Source of the DNA: Branchiostoma floridae
Lineage: Eukaryota; Chordata; Leptocardii; Amphioxiformes; Branchiostomatidae
Assembly: GCF_000003815.2 (NCBI RefSeq)
Contig: NC_049982.1
Coordinates: 24,484,553 to 24,548,552, forward strand
Reading direction: 5' to 3'
Length of the DNA stretch: 64,000 bases
In this document: positions 19,060 to 31,399 of the stretch, piece after piece
Position numbering within the stretch: position 1 is the stretch's first letter
Layout: each line of letters opens with the position of its first letter
Made by a program: the position numbers and the translations under genes
Notes under the pieces: generated by a model
Told to the model about the DNA's origin: nothing
Seen by the model: the letters and a program-made list of their open reading frames with translations, nothing else
Database searches by the model: none

Positions 19060-22000
19060 ATGGAGAATATGAAGCGTTCCACTGGGCGCAGTAGTGGCTC
19101 GGTCAGAAGTGTGCTGAGTTCGTATGTGCTGGTGTTGTTGATGGTGGTCTCCACGATCATAGTGTGCCAACTCAGGGTCAACTCGCTTCAGCCGAAACTC
19201 AAGGAAATAGAGGACCTCATGCGGGAAAATAAGGTAAGTTCTTGATACCCAATGTTAGTTCACCTTTAGCTTTATCCGCGGGTCTGGGGAACCTATATCC
19301 GTTGTGTTTATAAACGGGATTTATTTCGGGATATCAAGTTGACAAATTTCAGTAATTTGGAAATATTGCAGTTTGTAGCCACTGTCCATCGCCCTGGCGT
19401 CTCTAAATACCAATTTAAAAAATGAAAACAACGAATATAAGTTACTCGAGGATTCAGGTGAACTAGAACTGATAAAGAAGTACGAGCAAAACAGTTTGCA
19501 TTGAATAACAAAATAGCGCCTGGAAAAATGGTACAAATATAGGCGTGTCAATACGTGTTTGTGACTTTAATTCGAAACGAATGAAGTTAAGATATATAAC
19601 AGTTAGAACAGTAACGTTACGTGTATGACTTGAAATCTACGCCTTTCATTGATTCAGAACATGCAAAGTACAAATTAAAGTTTGAAAACCATTTGAATGT
19701 TTGCATGGATATACAACTGTGAGCTGTCGAGGTGTTGAGCTTTGGAACTGACCTATTAAGAGAGAGGAATCTGGTTACTGGTTCAAAATACTTAGGCGCT
19801 GGTAAAGAGATGGGTGTCTTCTGGTGTCGCGCCAAATACTTTAAAAGCCTTGCCAAATAATCGCGAGATGAGGTACTTAAAGTACTGTGCCTGAATGGAG
19901 TTTGCATGGGTTTACCGGTTACATTAGGCTTAGGCTTAGAGTTTAGGTTAGGGTTACCTTACCGCTTACCGGTCCCTTGACCGTCGTGGGGGCGCTTGAT
20001 TTGCAGCTGAGCACACGGCCTCCCCCCATCTCTCCCTGTCGTGAGCCAACGCTTAGGTGCTGGCAAGGCGCAGGCCAGTCCATTCTTTAATGTTGTCGTC
20101 CCATTTCTTTCTCTGTCTGCCTCGTTTTCTTTTCCCTTCAACTTTTCCTTGCAGTGTCACATTTGAGAGGCCTTTGCTTCTTGTCACGTGACCGTACCAC
20201 CTTAGTTTCCTTTTTATGACAATGCTCAGAGGGTTAGGGTTAGGTTTTCCCAAACAGCGCTGTAATCAGACTTCTCACAGAAAATTACTAGGCCTCGCGA
20301 GTATAGTGCACTTCTTTCGGGTATACTGAAAATCCAATTACAGTGTCGGGGCAATGGTTTGGCGGACGCAATCATTTGACTTGATATCGTTACGGTCTAT
20401 CAATTGACCTTTGGTATAGCTCTCTTAAAGAGGCACTCCACTTCACACGGGAGTGTTATTTTCCGATAGATATTAATTTTAGGAAGTAATAATTGCATAC
20501 AACTTTACATTATAAGATAAAGTACCCAGTTGCTCCACGTGCTTCAAAAGCATTCAGTCTTCTATTAAACTCCCCAAGTACCCTCTAATTGAATTAATCC
20601 TATGGCTGAATACAATGCAAAACGTTTCTGGTAAGGTTACAAAAGTCAAAACTAATTTCAGGATGGCTAAGAAATCTCGTCTTGTTTAATGTCTTCTTTG
20701 CTATCTTGTGAGCAATTTGCCTTCTCGGTGTGCTTAGCGATCCTCATTTATTCCGAAAATATGCACGATAAACAAAGTGTCGATGCGTATAAGGAATGCA
20801 TGGGTACGGTCTGCATGGGTTTAGTGATTGTCATGTTGTTTTACAAAACACACACCGCACAATTCATCCCAAGGTGAATTCCACAAAATTCGGCTGATTA
20901 TGTATTCATTGACACATTATCTATTGGAAAGCAACACCCCCTTCTGGAGTGGAATGCCCCTTTAACTTGATATTTCTTTTTTTTTATATGTGTAGCTCGC
21001 AGAGGAAGTGGCGCATGCGCGTCGTGATCGTCGCGGAGCAACTGACGTCATCGAAGACTTCAGCCCTCCGTTTGACGGCGGCCTGTCAGGAGGAGCCATG
21101 TTCACTCACTGGGGCAGACACGCATGCGCAGAAGACCTGGAAACTGTCTATGCCGGTACTTATCTTTGACTTTTTTTACTTCACGTCTAATATAAATAGT
21201 CTGTGAAATATTGTATCTAAATTGTTCGTGTGACTGTCTGATTACCCCCCCCCCCCGTCTCTCTCTCTCCGTGACTGCACATTGCTATTTTTTTTTCGTG
21301 AGGCTGGGAGGCAGCAAAGAAGTAGACGTAAACGATGAAGTCTGCCATCTTTCCCTACTTGCATTTCATTGCATCTTTATAAGTTGAAAGTCTTAAATCG
21401 GTTAGTCCTTTATCAAAAATGTGGGACATTTCATTTTCAACTGTTTTCAAAGAAGAAGTCAAACCCCGCAATAATAGTGTAGGTTTTAGAATCGTACTCA
21501 ATATTCTGTATGTACATACAATCAGTTAATCCTTGTATATTACAATGTAGATTATTTACCCGTTTTCAATCACTCTATGTATTTGATTTTGTTCACTTGC
21601 AATTAGTCCCTTGGGCATGAATTCGCAATAAAACATTTCATTTATCGGGCCCTTTTAAAGCTATACATGTTCAATAGTTACTATTTGAGAGGGACAGAAA
21701 AGTTCTTAATATGTCCAAAAAGTTTGCACTTACGTTGTGATTCGCTGCAGTGTAAATAGTGAAACCAACATGACTGTTAATGACGTCATGTCCTTCTCAT
21801 GCAAGTTACGCCCAAGACAACAGATGATTATGCATTATTTCCTTGTTAGGAATCACAACCAACATGGTGGTGGACACAGCTGTGACGTTATGCACATCCT
21901 TCTCTTGTAGGTTACCGCTTATACGTTATATACCTTATTAGGAAAAGTGGGTGGTTCCGATCACAACAAACATGGCGGCGGGTCCAACTACCTCTGCGTG

Positions 22001-25000
22001 CCGACCTTGAACGTGACGTGGGACCACTACGTCGATGGGCCCAACAGTAAAACCTTCCTGTACGGAGCAGAGTTCGAGAACCCCGGGACTGGATTCTTCT
22101 CTACCGACAATACGCAGGCGATAGAGTCGGTAAGGCGTTCTCATGTATTGTTCTGCCCATTTTGTCCAAAGCATATCAAAAATAAATTTCATTTTGTCAT
22201 GGAATCCCCTAAGTATGATATCTTACGCAATGAGTTATTGCATTCCTGTGTCTAAATACTACAAATTTCAAGATAGTCGATACCAGAAGTAGAATTGAGT
22301 ATGCCTTTAGATTCGACAGCTTTCATAATATATCTATATAGATTATGCTAAGATAGGTGAGTACATAAAAGATTGCTTTGTAATTAGAAAAGATAATGGT
22401 AATCACGTTTAGCCCCACCTGATTTTATCAAAGTTTTTCTCACACACGCAGATACACAATTGATATTAATTATAAGGGGATTCATAATAAGTTATTATAT
22501 TTCAGCCATACATAGTATGGTGAAATATATTGTATTCGTAATGTTTCTTTCTTCTTTCTCCTGTCAAATCTTCAAAGTGATTCATCTCCGCCGTTCCTGG
22601 ACCGAATGACCTGAAATTTGGCACAGGGGTAGAATGGGCCAATACCTTGATGCTTTTTTCTCAGTTTTTTCATATCTGCCTCTAAAATGATTTTATTGAG
22701 ATTTTTTTGGTCAATTTTAGACCAAAACTGTATATTTTGGCCCCTGTACCCTGGTATTACAACCAAATGAGCTGAAATTTGACAGAGATGTGCCTTGATA
22801 ATGCCCCCATATAAATTCGATAACACTTTTGGTGTACAGTACAACAAAATGCTTATTTTTGCGATTTTTTGACCAATTTTTGACCAAAAAAGGACACTTT
22901 TGGCCCCTGTACCCTGGTATTACAACCAAATGAGCTGAAATTTGACAGAGATGTGCCTTGATAATGCCCCCATATAAATTCGATAACACTTTTGGTGTAC
23001 AGTACAACAAAATGCTTATTTTTGCGATTTTTTGACCAATTTTTGACCAAAAAAGGACACTTTTGGCCCCTGTACCCTGGTAATACAACCAAATGAGCTG
23101 AAATTTGACAGAGATGTGCCTTGATAATGCCCCCATATAAATTCAATAACACTTTTGGTGTACAGTACAACAAAATGCTTATTTTTGCGATTTTTTTTAC
23201 CAATTTTTGACCAAAAAAGGACACTTTTGGCTCCTGTACCTTGGTATTGCAACCGAATGAGCTGAAATTTGACACAGATGTGCCTTGATAATACCTTCAT
23301 ATAAATTCAATAACACTTTTGGTGTACAGTGCAACAAAAGGCTTATTTTTTGCGATTTTTGGCCAATTTTTGACCAAAAAAGGACACTTTTGGCTCCTGT
23401 ACCCTGGTATTACAATTAAATGACCTGAAATTTGGTATAGATAGGCATTAGATACTTGGTAACAAGATTCAAGTCAAATTTTTGACATAAACAACTTTAA
23501 AATGATTAATTTTGGCACTTTTCTGAGGGGAAATTTGTTTTCTTTTGGCCTCCTGACGTGACCTTCCGTGACCCCGCACAGAGCCACACCTGTGCGCGTC
23601 AGCCGGAGAGTTGATTGAATCAAAGACCTAGCCAATCAGCGAAGAGGAGGCCAAAGGCTAATTAATATTCATAAGCGGGGCCTCATGATCCCGTATATAG
23701 CAGTGTTCCCGCCAGGGGGAGCGAAGCCCGCCTAAGGCTCTCGCATTTTACACTATTCAGAAGGCTTTATATTGTATCAGTTCTTAGGGGCATATCTATG
23801 ATAATCGCAGCAGTCACTTAACTTCTCTTCAGGAGTTTAGCGTAACACTATTTCAGGTCAAACCGTCAAAGGCAACTAAAAACAAACTTTAACGTTACTG
23901 AGTTCAACAGTACTTATAACTTGTTATCCGAAGTTGAAACGCTAGCGATGGTATTTTCGCTGCGCTGTTAGCTCCGTGCGACTGTTGTTGACGGTCTTAT
24001 AACGGTATATTTTGCACCCCTTTTTTCAAAGCGTCGGACAGGGGTCCGGGGGCCGCCGAATGTCCCTGGCGGGGTCCAGGGGCAGGGCCACTGGGGGGGG
24101 GGGGGAACCCAGGTGGGCGAAGCCCCCCCGGAAGCTCTTGCATTTTAGACTATTGAGAAGGCTTCTTTTATCAGTTTTTTTAGGGCCATATCTACGATAA
24201 TCGTAGCAGTCACTTACTTCTCTTCAGCAGTTTGACTTTAAAATATTTCGGGTCAAAGCTTCAAAGACAACTAAAACCTCATAAACAACAAACTTTACTT
24301 AGCTCAACAGTATACAAAAATACTGTACGGGTTGCCATCCTTAGCTGAAGCGCTTATTTATAGCGCTAGTATCTCCGATGCGCCGTTAGCCGCCGTGCGA
24401 CTTTTGTTGACGGTCCAGCAAAAAACGCTGTTCTGCGTCAAATTCTATTCTATAAAACATGTGGGACTCAGTGTTACAGTCTAAATATTTTGTAGAAGCA
24501 CCGCTGTAGGAAAGAAGGTCCAAGCAATGTAAAACATCACGTAGCATGAAGTTCGCTGTCAACTGGCACACAGCACATGGCTGTCTGAAACTCTAAGTCT
24601 AATCAACAGCCGTGTTTGATTGATAGCCGGCGGTCCTTTGATGAAGTCGGCGAAAGGTGCGTTAGTTAGAAAATCTGCGTTTAGTTTTGATACGTAATTA
24701 TAAGTTAGACAGTGGCGAGAATGATTATTTTCTCATCAATATTTCTCTTCAGAATTATTTGAACTTAATTGTACATCTAAACAATTGGCTTACCTGTGCA
24801 ATGTTTATATGATCAATGATCATGTGTAACGTATGGCTCCTAGTCAATAGATCAGCATTTTCTCTATAGTGACCACCTGTCTATAGTGGCCACATTTCCT
24901 AGTGCTGTTGTTGTTTGACATAAACTTTGAACATTTAAATTGTAAGTAACTTTAAACTGCCAGAGTTTCAGCCCAATAAAACACTCTCAGCGCCAGCCTC

Positions 25001-27232
25001 GAGGGTATGAACAGACTGACCAGACAGACGAAAATAAATCCTCGAACAAGGTTCAATCGTATCTTCCGGGTCTGGCAGGAAGTTGTTAAACTAAAATAAT
25101 AATAGGCTCGATGGCTGATTGCATACAAAGTAAAACAGTTTAACAGTTTTACAGCTTGAAGAAAACAAACGCTCCTATAGTACCTGCACCTGCTTGATAA
25201 TTATTAAATCGTATGCCCTACTTGAATAAAAAAAAGTTCACTGCAATAATGAATGTACCCACATCACAAGGAGCTTATACTTTTTTTAAACTTACACCTA
25301 CTTATCGTACTGAAAATTGTTAATGACATTACATGAAGTCATTCAACAATTTTCAGTCATGATGAAAATTTTCTGAATGGAAGGTGTGATTATTGTCATT
25401 TTCTGAAAAATAGAAGCAAGCTCTGTTTTTACCTGGAATCAATTCACAATACCAGTCCACTTTGGGGGATAATGTACTGTTAAGAGGATGTTCCATTTTT
25501 GCGCAGGGGTGATTTGGAACAGTCCAATGTTGCGTGGGAAGGGGTATGGCTGAAATATGCTGTATTTGCTCTTAAGCAAATGTCGGCCTTTCTAGTATTT
25601 CTTTTTATTCCTTTCAACTATCTCGCGATATTTCAGATTCAAGACTACGACGTACCGTGCGCAGTTTGCCGAGTGCCGACCCGTAGGTCTGTCTTGACTA
25701 TCCCAGCCTGGACTAGCTGCCCTAGCGGCTGGACGCAGCAGTACAGGGGCTATCTCATGGCCGGGCACGAGAGTCACAAGGTGGGGATACGTAAATCCAA
25801 AGTTGTTCGCTCGGAGGACGTTTACCTCCAGTGATTTGTACTGTACTTGGTTGTGTTTGTATGTTCGTATCTATAAAAAAAAAACAAGAAAACAACAACA
25901 TAACAATCCTTTTAGATTTTGGCATTTGTAGTTAGGCCACGTTGATTTGATTAAATGGATGACATCCGCGCTCGCACCAATTTTCGGCCATTTCCAAAAA
26001 AAAAAAGTTTTCAACAACACAATAAATTGTGCAAAGCAGCTGTAAAATGAGCACAAATATTCCGTAGATTGAAAAAAAAGTATCAGAAAATAGATAACTA
26101 ATGCCATAGAATGTCAAAATGAATCTAAAGTCAAAGAATAAGATGTGAAAGGACAGAAAGAAAAAAAATCTATTGTTGGTTGCGGCGGGAGGTACCAGTA
26201 CAGAAAATTCAGGTCCAGAGGATCATTTCCAGGTCCGGACATGAACCTGGACCTGATTGTCTGTGGAAACTTGAGAACTGGCAATACTCAAAACAATGGT
26301 AATTGGTCAATTTTGCTACAAAAGAATCTGTTTGGTGGATTATTGGACTCCTACTTCATTTAAAAAAAATCCCATCTCCATGTAATAAAGGCTAGCTGTC
26401 TCTGTACAGGCTGTAGAAACTTGGTGCAATTGACTATAAACTCTACTTGACTTCGCTCTTGTTGTCTTCTTGGGCCCCCGGTTAGACCCCAAATGGCTGC
26501 CGACATAGTGTGTTCATTTTGTAATTGGCGAAACCTGTTCCTCTGTTGTTTTTTTTTTTCAGGTCTGTTTTTTTCGGATTGGTCCAAGAAGAAAAAATGT
26601 TTTGCACCCGTATGATGTACTGGTCCCTACACCTAACTTTTGGTATACCATACTATGTGTGTTTAGTCCTATGTTCAACCTTCCTGGCCACTTTGATTTC
26701 ATGCTGAAGGCAACTTTTTTTTTTTGCCAAACTTTTTTTTTATTCGCTCGCTCGCATCAGTTTTGGAGTTCCCGGAGGATGTCATCCATATAATCAAATC
26801 AACATGGCCTTACTGCGGTTTCAATGCGATTTATGGTCTCCTATCAGTATTTTCAGGTACTGCAGCGTTACAGGACGACACCCCACTCTGAAAATAATCT
26901 GGTGCATGGGTCATCCCAAAAAAAGGAGATAGGATTGATTATGAGAAGAAGGGAAAGGGAGAATCACTTACATCTGTGATGGCTGCTTGAAAGGATATAG
27001 CATTAGGAAAGTCTATATCTAATAACGGAACATTTTTTCTATTTCTCGTTACTTATGTTTTTAGGGTCGAAACAAGTTCGAGTGTGTTGACCGAGCTCCG
27101 GACATCTTCAAGGGGACGTACGAAAACAAGAACGGCGCGCTGTTCTATCTGGTGGAGGGAGTCTGTGGTTCCCTCCCATGCGGTCCCTACATCGCCAATC
27201 GCCAGATAACCTGTGTCGTTTGTTCGATTTAA
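19060..27232 (+). CDS. Type II membrane protein with short-chain collagen C4-like domain (5 exons)
   Basis: The exons are 19060-19233, 20996-21155, 21942-22129, 25637-25780 and 27065-27232 (TAA at 27230-27232), giving 834 nt and 277 residues. All introns are GT/AG and the phases are consistent (0, 1, 0, 0). The start is an ATG in good context (ACAAAATGG). Residues 1-20 are a basic cytoplasmic tail, about 20-38 a signal-anchor, and 39-58 a charged stalk. The extracellular domain follows, with FTHWGRHAC, HNKHGGGSNYLC, YVDGPNSKTFLYGAEF, YDVPCAVCR, QQYRGYLMAGHESHK, FECVD, LFYLVEGVCGSLPCGPY and terminal CVVCSI. It is a surface protein of unknown ligand. The paralogue on the minus strand shares introns 1 and 2 but not the later ones. 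Introns carry a LINE fragment, a 163-bp satellite, a direct duplication and a MITE. Confidence 0.85.
19924..19956 (+). repeat. Telomere-like TTAGGC/TTAGGG tract
   Basis: Degenerate TTAGGC and TTAGGG units lie directly beyond the 3' end of a minus-strand LINE fragment. A second short tract (GGGTTAGGGTTAGG, 20231-20244) is on its other side. Confidence 0.6.
19957..20253 (-). mobile_element. LINE 3' end, minus strand
   Basis: The minus strand reads the C-terminal domain typical of many non-LTR retrotransposon ORF2 proteins: KRKLRWYGHVTRS, GKRKRGRQRKKWDDNIKEW, then after a frame change AHDRERW and a Cys-poor tail. The element ends in a GGTAAGCGGTAA-type tail. It is 5'-truncated and inactive, in intron 1 of the plus-strand C4-like gene. 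A shorter copy of the same 3' end is at about 32361-32418. Confidence 0.75.
22590..23470. repeat. 163-bp satellite, about 5-6 copies
   Basis: The block GGCCCCTGTACCCTGGTA recurs (with GGCTCCTG in the last two copies) at 22740, 22902, 23065, 23229 and 23392, a period of 162-164 bp. Because the period is close to a multiple of three, the minus strand shows long repetitive open frames; I do not treat them as genes. It is in intron 3 of the plus-strand C4-like gene. Confidence 0.9.
23718..24415 (+). repeat. Direct duplication of a 280-300 bp segment
   Basis: Copies at 23718-23996 and 24114-24415 share a layout from GCGAAGCCC through CATATCTATGATAATCG to TTGTTGACGGTC, with many substitutions. They are separated by a G-rich stretch. 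This may be a degraded transposon pair. Confidence 0.75.
24040..24105 (+). other. G-rich tract with quadruplex potential
   Basis: Several runs of three or more G, ending in a run of 14 G at about 24092-24105, lie between the two duplicated segments. Four-stranded folding is possible in principle. Confidence 0.5.
25932..26812. mobile_element. MITE, AGGCCAC family, copy 2 (about 880 bp)
   Basis: The left end TTAGGCCACGTTGATTTGAT and the right end, inverted, match over about 36 bp into GGATGACATCC. It lies in intron 4 of the plus-strand C4-like gene. Confidence 0.7.
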
Positions 27233-27650
27233 ATCTTATGAAATAAGCACCAAAATGTAGCTAATATTGTTATTGAAATGTATCCTAGGTCACTTAAACG
27301 TAGGTCAATGGATTTGAAAATGTGAGCTTTTCGTTTTGTGAATTATTTCTCACACTGTTACTTCAATGTATTCTAATGCGTAAGTACGATATGCTCGACT
27401 TGTGGACAATTGAACAATAGACGCGGATGAATATAACATTTAACGTTGTAAAATAATGGAAAGGAAGTTGGGATTCAAAGTATTACGTATTTTTACTCTT
27501 TATCTCTTTAATTTTCGAGAAAAAAGGAATACAAGTTTTGAAAAAAATGTATGTCTTGCTTATTCCTGTTAATGATGCTGCAGTTTGGAGAACTAAAGAT
27601 AGGTGGCACTGTCACACAGACAACTAAATATACAACGATACTAGTTAACA

Positions 27651-27724
27651 GCCGCCATAGCTCAGCTGGTTAGAGCGCTGGTCTAGTAAACCAGAGGTCA
27701 TGAGTTCAAATCTCATTGGTGGCT
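27651..27724 (+). tRNA. tRNA-Thr (anticodon AGT)
   Basis: This 74-nt cloverleaf has acceptor GCCGCCA pairing with TGGTGGC (one G-T). The anticodon stem CTGGT/ACCAG closes the loop CTAGTAA, giving anticodon AGT. The T arm is GAGTTCAAATCTC. There is no intron. A T-rich stretch follows. Confidence 0.95.
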
Positions 27725-28122
27725 TGTTCTTCAATCCTTTTCCCCCCTCATATCTTCGATCATGTCAGCGATAAAGATACACATGCTAGACTTGGTATTC
27801 AAGCATTCAGTGTATTTCAATATGTTTTGTTTTCTTTGACTGATAGTACATGTATACGTACGCGTAGTTTTTTAGGATGCTAAATCCTTGGACTTTTAAA
27901 AGCCCCCCCCCCCCCCAGGGGAACTTGTGAATTGTATTATTTCTTCATCATCATGACCTCGCATAGTGGCGTTGTTCTGAGAAAAGAAGTGGCTTAATCT
28001 GTAAATTCCCTACCTTAATCGAAGCCCTTAACTCAGAGGCGTAATACGTGTAGCTGTATGACAAATAACTAAGAATGCTAAGAACATGAGCCCTCTACCA
28101 CTTCGTGTGGAAAAATAGAAGA

Positions 28123-28196
28123 AGCCACCAATGAGATTTGAACTCATGACCTCTGGTTTACTAGACCAGCGCTCTAACCAACTGAGCTATGGCGGC
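28123..28196 (-). tRNA. tRNA-Thr (anticodon AGT)
   Basis: The sequence matches the plus-strand tRNA at 27651 apart from a base in the D loop, on the opposite strand. The two genes converge with 398 bp between them. The flanks are not obviously duplicated beyond a few bases. Confidence 0.95.
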
Positions 28197-28485
28197 TGTT
28201 GTGTGCTCGTTAGTGATGTGTTGTAAGCTGGTGAGTTGCTTATGTTTTTTTAATGATAATTATAAATGAAAAAAAAAACAGCTTCACACTGTTAAGTCAA
28301 TCCAAACGTCATAGTGTATGTGAGTGTGTGTGTCTGTGTGTGCGTGTGTGCGTGCATGTATATTGTCTGTGCAGCGTGTGCGTGTGTGCTTGTTCGTGCG
28401 CGCATGTGCATAATTATATACATATATACTTGGTCTAAGTTAACAGAGTCAGTATTGTTTACATGGTTGTTTACATGGTATAGAC

Positions 28486-28697
28486 TACTGTAAATGTATT
28501 TAAGCTCGCGGGGATTTAATTTCGCGGTAGCGAGAAAAATGACGTTTCGCGGTGGATTTAATTTCGCGGTAACACCATCTACTGCAGTCTAATACCTTAA
28601 TAGAAACATGTTCGAAGTGGATTTAATTTCGCGGTAAAGTAGTCGCCTCGAAAACCGCGAACATTAATCCACCGCGAACATTTCTGCATTTACAGTA
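28486..28697. mobile_element. MITE, TACTGTAAA family, copy 2
   Basis: This 212-bp foldback element starts TACTGTAAATGTATTTAAG and ends, inverted, in CTGCATTTACAGTA. It is filled with TTCGCGGT/ACCGCGAA repeats. This composition is seen in short elements of several marine animals. Confidence 0.75.
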
Positions 28698-28949
28698 TGT
28701 CCCTACCACAGTGGCTACAGATTCCAACGAGGCCTGCTTATTTTGAGCAAGGACGTTATATCAGACCTTGTTTTGAGTTATGAATAAACATGATAAAAAT
28801 CCAATTCAGTCTGCGTTGACCTGGAGGATATTAGCTCAAGAAGAAAAGTCCCCGCTTGATATTCTATCCTTTGGTCTTTCATGTTTTTTTTTTTATTTAC
28901 TCCAGTTTGATTGATTTCGTATGGTATATGACTCACCAACTCGCTCGCT

Positions 28950-29130
28950 CGCTCGCTCGCTCACTCACTCACTCACTCACTCACTCACTCACTCACTCAC
29001 TCACTCACTCACTCACTCACTCACTCATTCGTCCACTCACTCACTCACTCACTCACTCACTCACTCACTCACTCACTCACTCACTCACTCACTCACTCAC
29101 TCATTAGTCCACTCACTCACTCAAACACTC
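28950..29130 (+). repeat. (CACT)n microsatellite
   Basis: A nearly perfect tetranucleotide tract, broken by two CATTCGTC/CATTAGTC interruptions. The Ser-Leu-Thr-His open frames across it are artefacts. Confidence 0.95.
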
Positions 29131-29764
29131 AAACACTCTCTCTAAAGCACACATGCGCTTTCTCTTCTTTTTATAAACCTAAAAGAATAAGCTTCCCTTG
29201 AGGCTTTACTTTAATCTAATTATAAATTGCACGTGTATGTAAACATATTTGTAAGCGTGTGTGTGTGTATAGTGTAATAAATCATTACAACACAAAAAGT
29301 ACAAAACTAACCGCTATAAGACGTAAAGATTTTGGCAGAATATTAAAGGACTCTCAAATTGTTGACTTAAGACCGTAAAATAAGATCTCTTACTACTGTA
29401 TTGTATTTAGTTTGAGCTGTTTAGACTCTGTTTATGTTTTCTTTTCATAAATCATTCATTTTTCATCTGTTCTTGGAAAATCTCCGCAGCATAAATTAAT
29501 ACGGCGCCGTCTCATTTAACAAACTACATAGCTTGCGTGCTTTTCTGTTGGTAAATCAAATTCCTGTTGGAGAGTTAATTTTCTACCGCCACATTAGCGA
29601 CATAGCACACCTTTTGATTGACGTCTTAGGCGTTACCATGGCTACGGAACGGAGCGTGTGGAATGAAGGAAGGCGGTGCTCTGTGAGGAACAGACTAGAA
29701 ACGGGAGAGTGCGGAGACGACCGACTTTCTATTTTATGATCTGGCGTCAACGCAAGATGCAACA

Positions 29765-30369
29765 ATGAGGACAGGAAACCGTCGCCGCTTGATCCAACGG
29801 TAAGTCTGTTTACCTTATACTACATTGTTGTTGTTGTTATTTTTGCCTAGATGCACATACTAGTAGGTCAGCAAGTTCCCTTGCTGTTTCGGTAAGGGTA
29901 TATTTTTTTAAATGAAGGGGTAGCTCTTTGACGTAGTTTGAGTCATCTCATCGAACTTGGGTCCAAAAGCCCAGCCATTTTTCTCATGATTTGAACCGTT
30001 GTCTTCAAGTTTGTTACCAACAATTTAAAGCTCAACTGTGAGGATGCTTTCAGTTAAGCTATAGGTCACTACATTCTCACCGGCTATCATAAAACAAGAT
30101 GTCGTACGACGAGTGCAACCGCGATTTTCCTCTGTGTTTGTTACGAAAGACGTTCTTGTTTTACAATGAACTTCAAAACCTACATTACAGTCATATCTTT
30201 TTATGTCAAAGCACCGAATGCACGAAGACTGAACTGAATTTTGTTCCAACGCTGACTTCTTGTTTTTTTTCCAGAGACTGCTGGCCGCTCCGGGTTGCTC
30301 CTGTTGAGACGCGGTACCCTTGCTGGACAAAGCCGCCGGGAAAGGGAGCGGGAGGGGTCACCGCAGCCG
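29765..30369 (+). CDS. Possible two-exon gene start, unidentified
   Basis: An ATG at 29765 opens 35 nt ending at a GTAAGT donor (exon 29765-29799). A pyrimidine-rich acceptor at 30274 opens 30275-30369, which stays in frame and ends at GTAAGA. The product so far is short and basic, with no recognised motif. The upstream 100 bp are relatively CpG-rich. I found no convincing third exon, so this may be a non-coding transcript or chance. Confidence 0.25.
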
Positions 30370-30754
30370 GTAAGAAACCTTCTCACTCCGTAGGCTGGTA
30401 CATGTACTTAGGCTAACATCACATTTCCACAAAGGGGGCCCGGCGAGGCAGTTTAGCGGAACAAAATTACAGTATGACAACAGACAACAAAAACACAAAA
30501 AGGACCAAAATTAATTCGTTTTTCGTTTCCGCAGTCTGACCAGGCCTCGGGTAGGTAATACGACGCAGGCTGTAAAAGGAAGCGGCCAAACGAATGCATA
30601 AATGTACACTTGACATTCTTTTGGTTTACGGGAAGAAGTTGTATTTTACTTTCATTTTAACTCTCTAGCATGGTTGTCCTACCTAAAAAACGGCTTTAAT
30701 TTTTTGGTCGCATACTTGTTAACATAAAAAAATGTAAATACGGAACTGCTTGAG

Positions 30755-31030
30755 GGGTCGTCGTGAGGGTATTTGGCCCGTAACCCAGAGGTTCTGGGTT
30801 CAAATCCGTTGAAATGCCGTTGAACTTGTTCCCTTCATTTCACTGAGGTTTTAATGAGTACCTAGTTTCGGTTAGGGGCGTCCATCGGATAGGACTTTAA
30901 ACGGAGCTCCCATGTTTGGGGAGAGACATATACCTCAAGCACGTGAAAGAAACCACCACACTTATCTTAAATAGTAGGGTTTCTTCTCGCGATCGGTGTG
31001 AGTGGATCGAGTCTGTCCGGGTTTTGTTCA
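30755..31030 (+). mobile_element. tRNA-derived SINE
   Basis: A B box GGTTCAAATCC (30797-30807) is followed by a TTCGGTTAGGGGCGTCC and GGACTTTAAACGGAGCTCCC body, as in known amphioxus-type SINEs. The boundaries are approximate. Confidence 0.6.
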
Positions 31031-31399
31031 AACCTGGTGTGCTACGACATAAGGCGGTTTACCGGGTATGCCATACAAACAAACGGACAAACAAGTCCCG
31101 CGGATTTGACAATACACACTGGCGTGATCGGCCACCACAATCACACTTTTACAATATTGTCGTAGGTCACCGTACGATTTCGATGCCATAGATTTTAAAG
31201 CGTGCTGTAACACCGATCAATCACCGACAAGGATTAGCGTTTTTCTAAACAATGTGCACTTACTCTCAGTTTTGTAATGTTGTATGTAAATGGTCTATTA
31301 TGAATTGATGTAAGATATTCTTCCATACCAAAGTGTTTTTTTTTTAATTTTTGAAAGCGTTTAGAGTTTGCTGGTGCTTTTGAGCTGTTCCCTCCAGCC

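Noticed and set aside
22572-23300. Overlapping minus-strand frames of 91-140 residues
   Set aside because: They are read-through of a 163-bp satellite, repeating the same peptide in several phases.
22590-23470. CRISPR-like array
   Set aside because: Units are contiguous tandem repeats without unique spacers and lie in a eukaryotic intron.
28856-29145. Ser-Leu-Thr-His repeat proteins
   Set aside because: Simple (CACT)n microsatellite translated in several frames.
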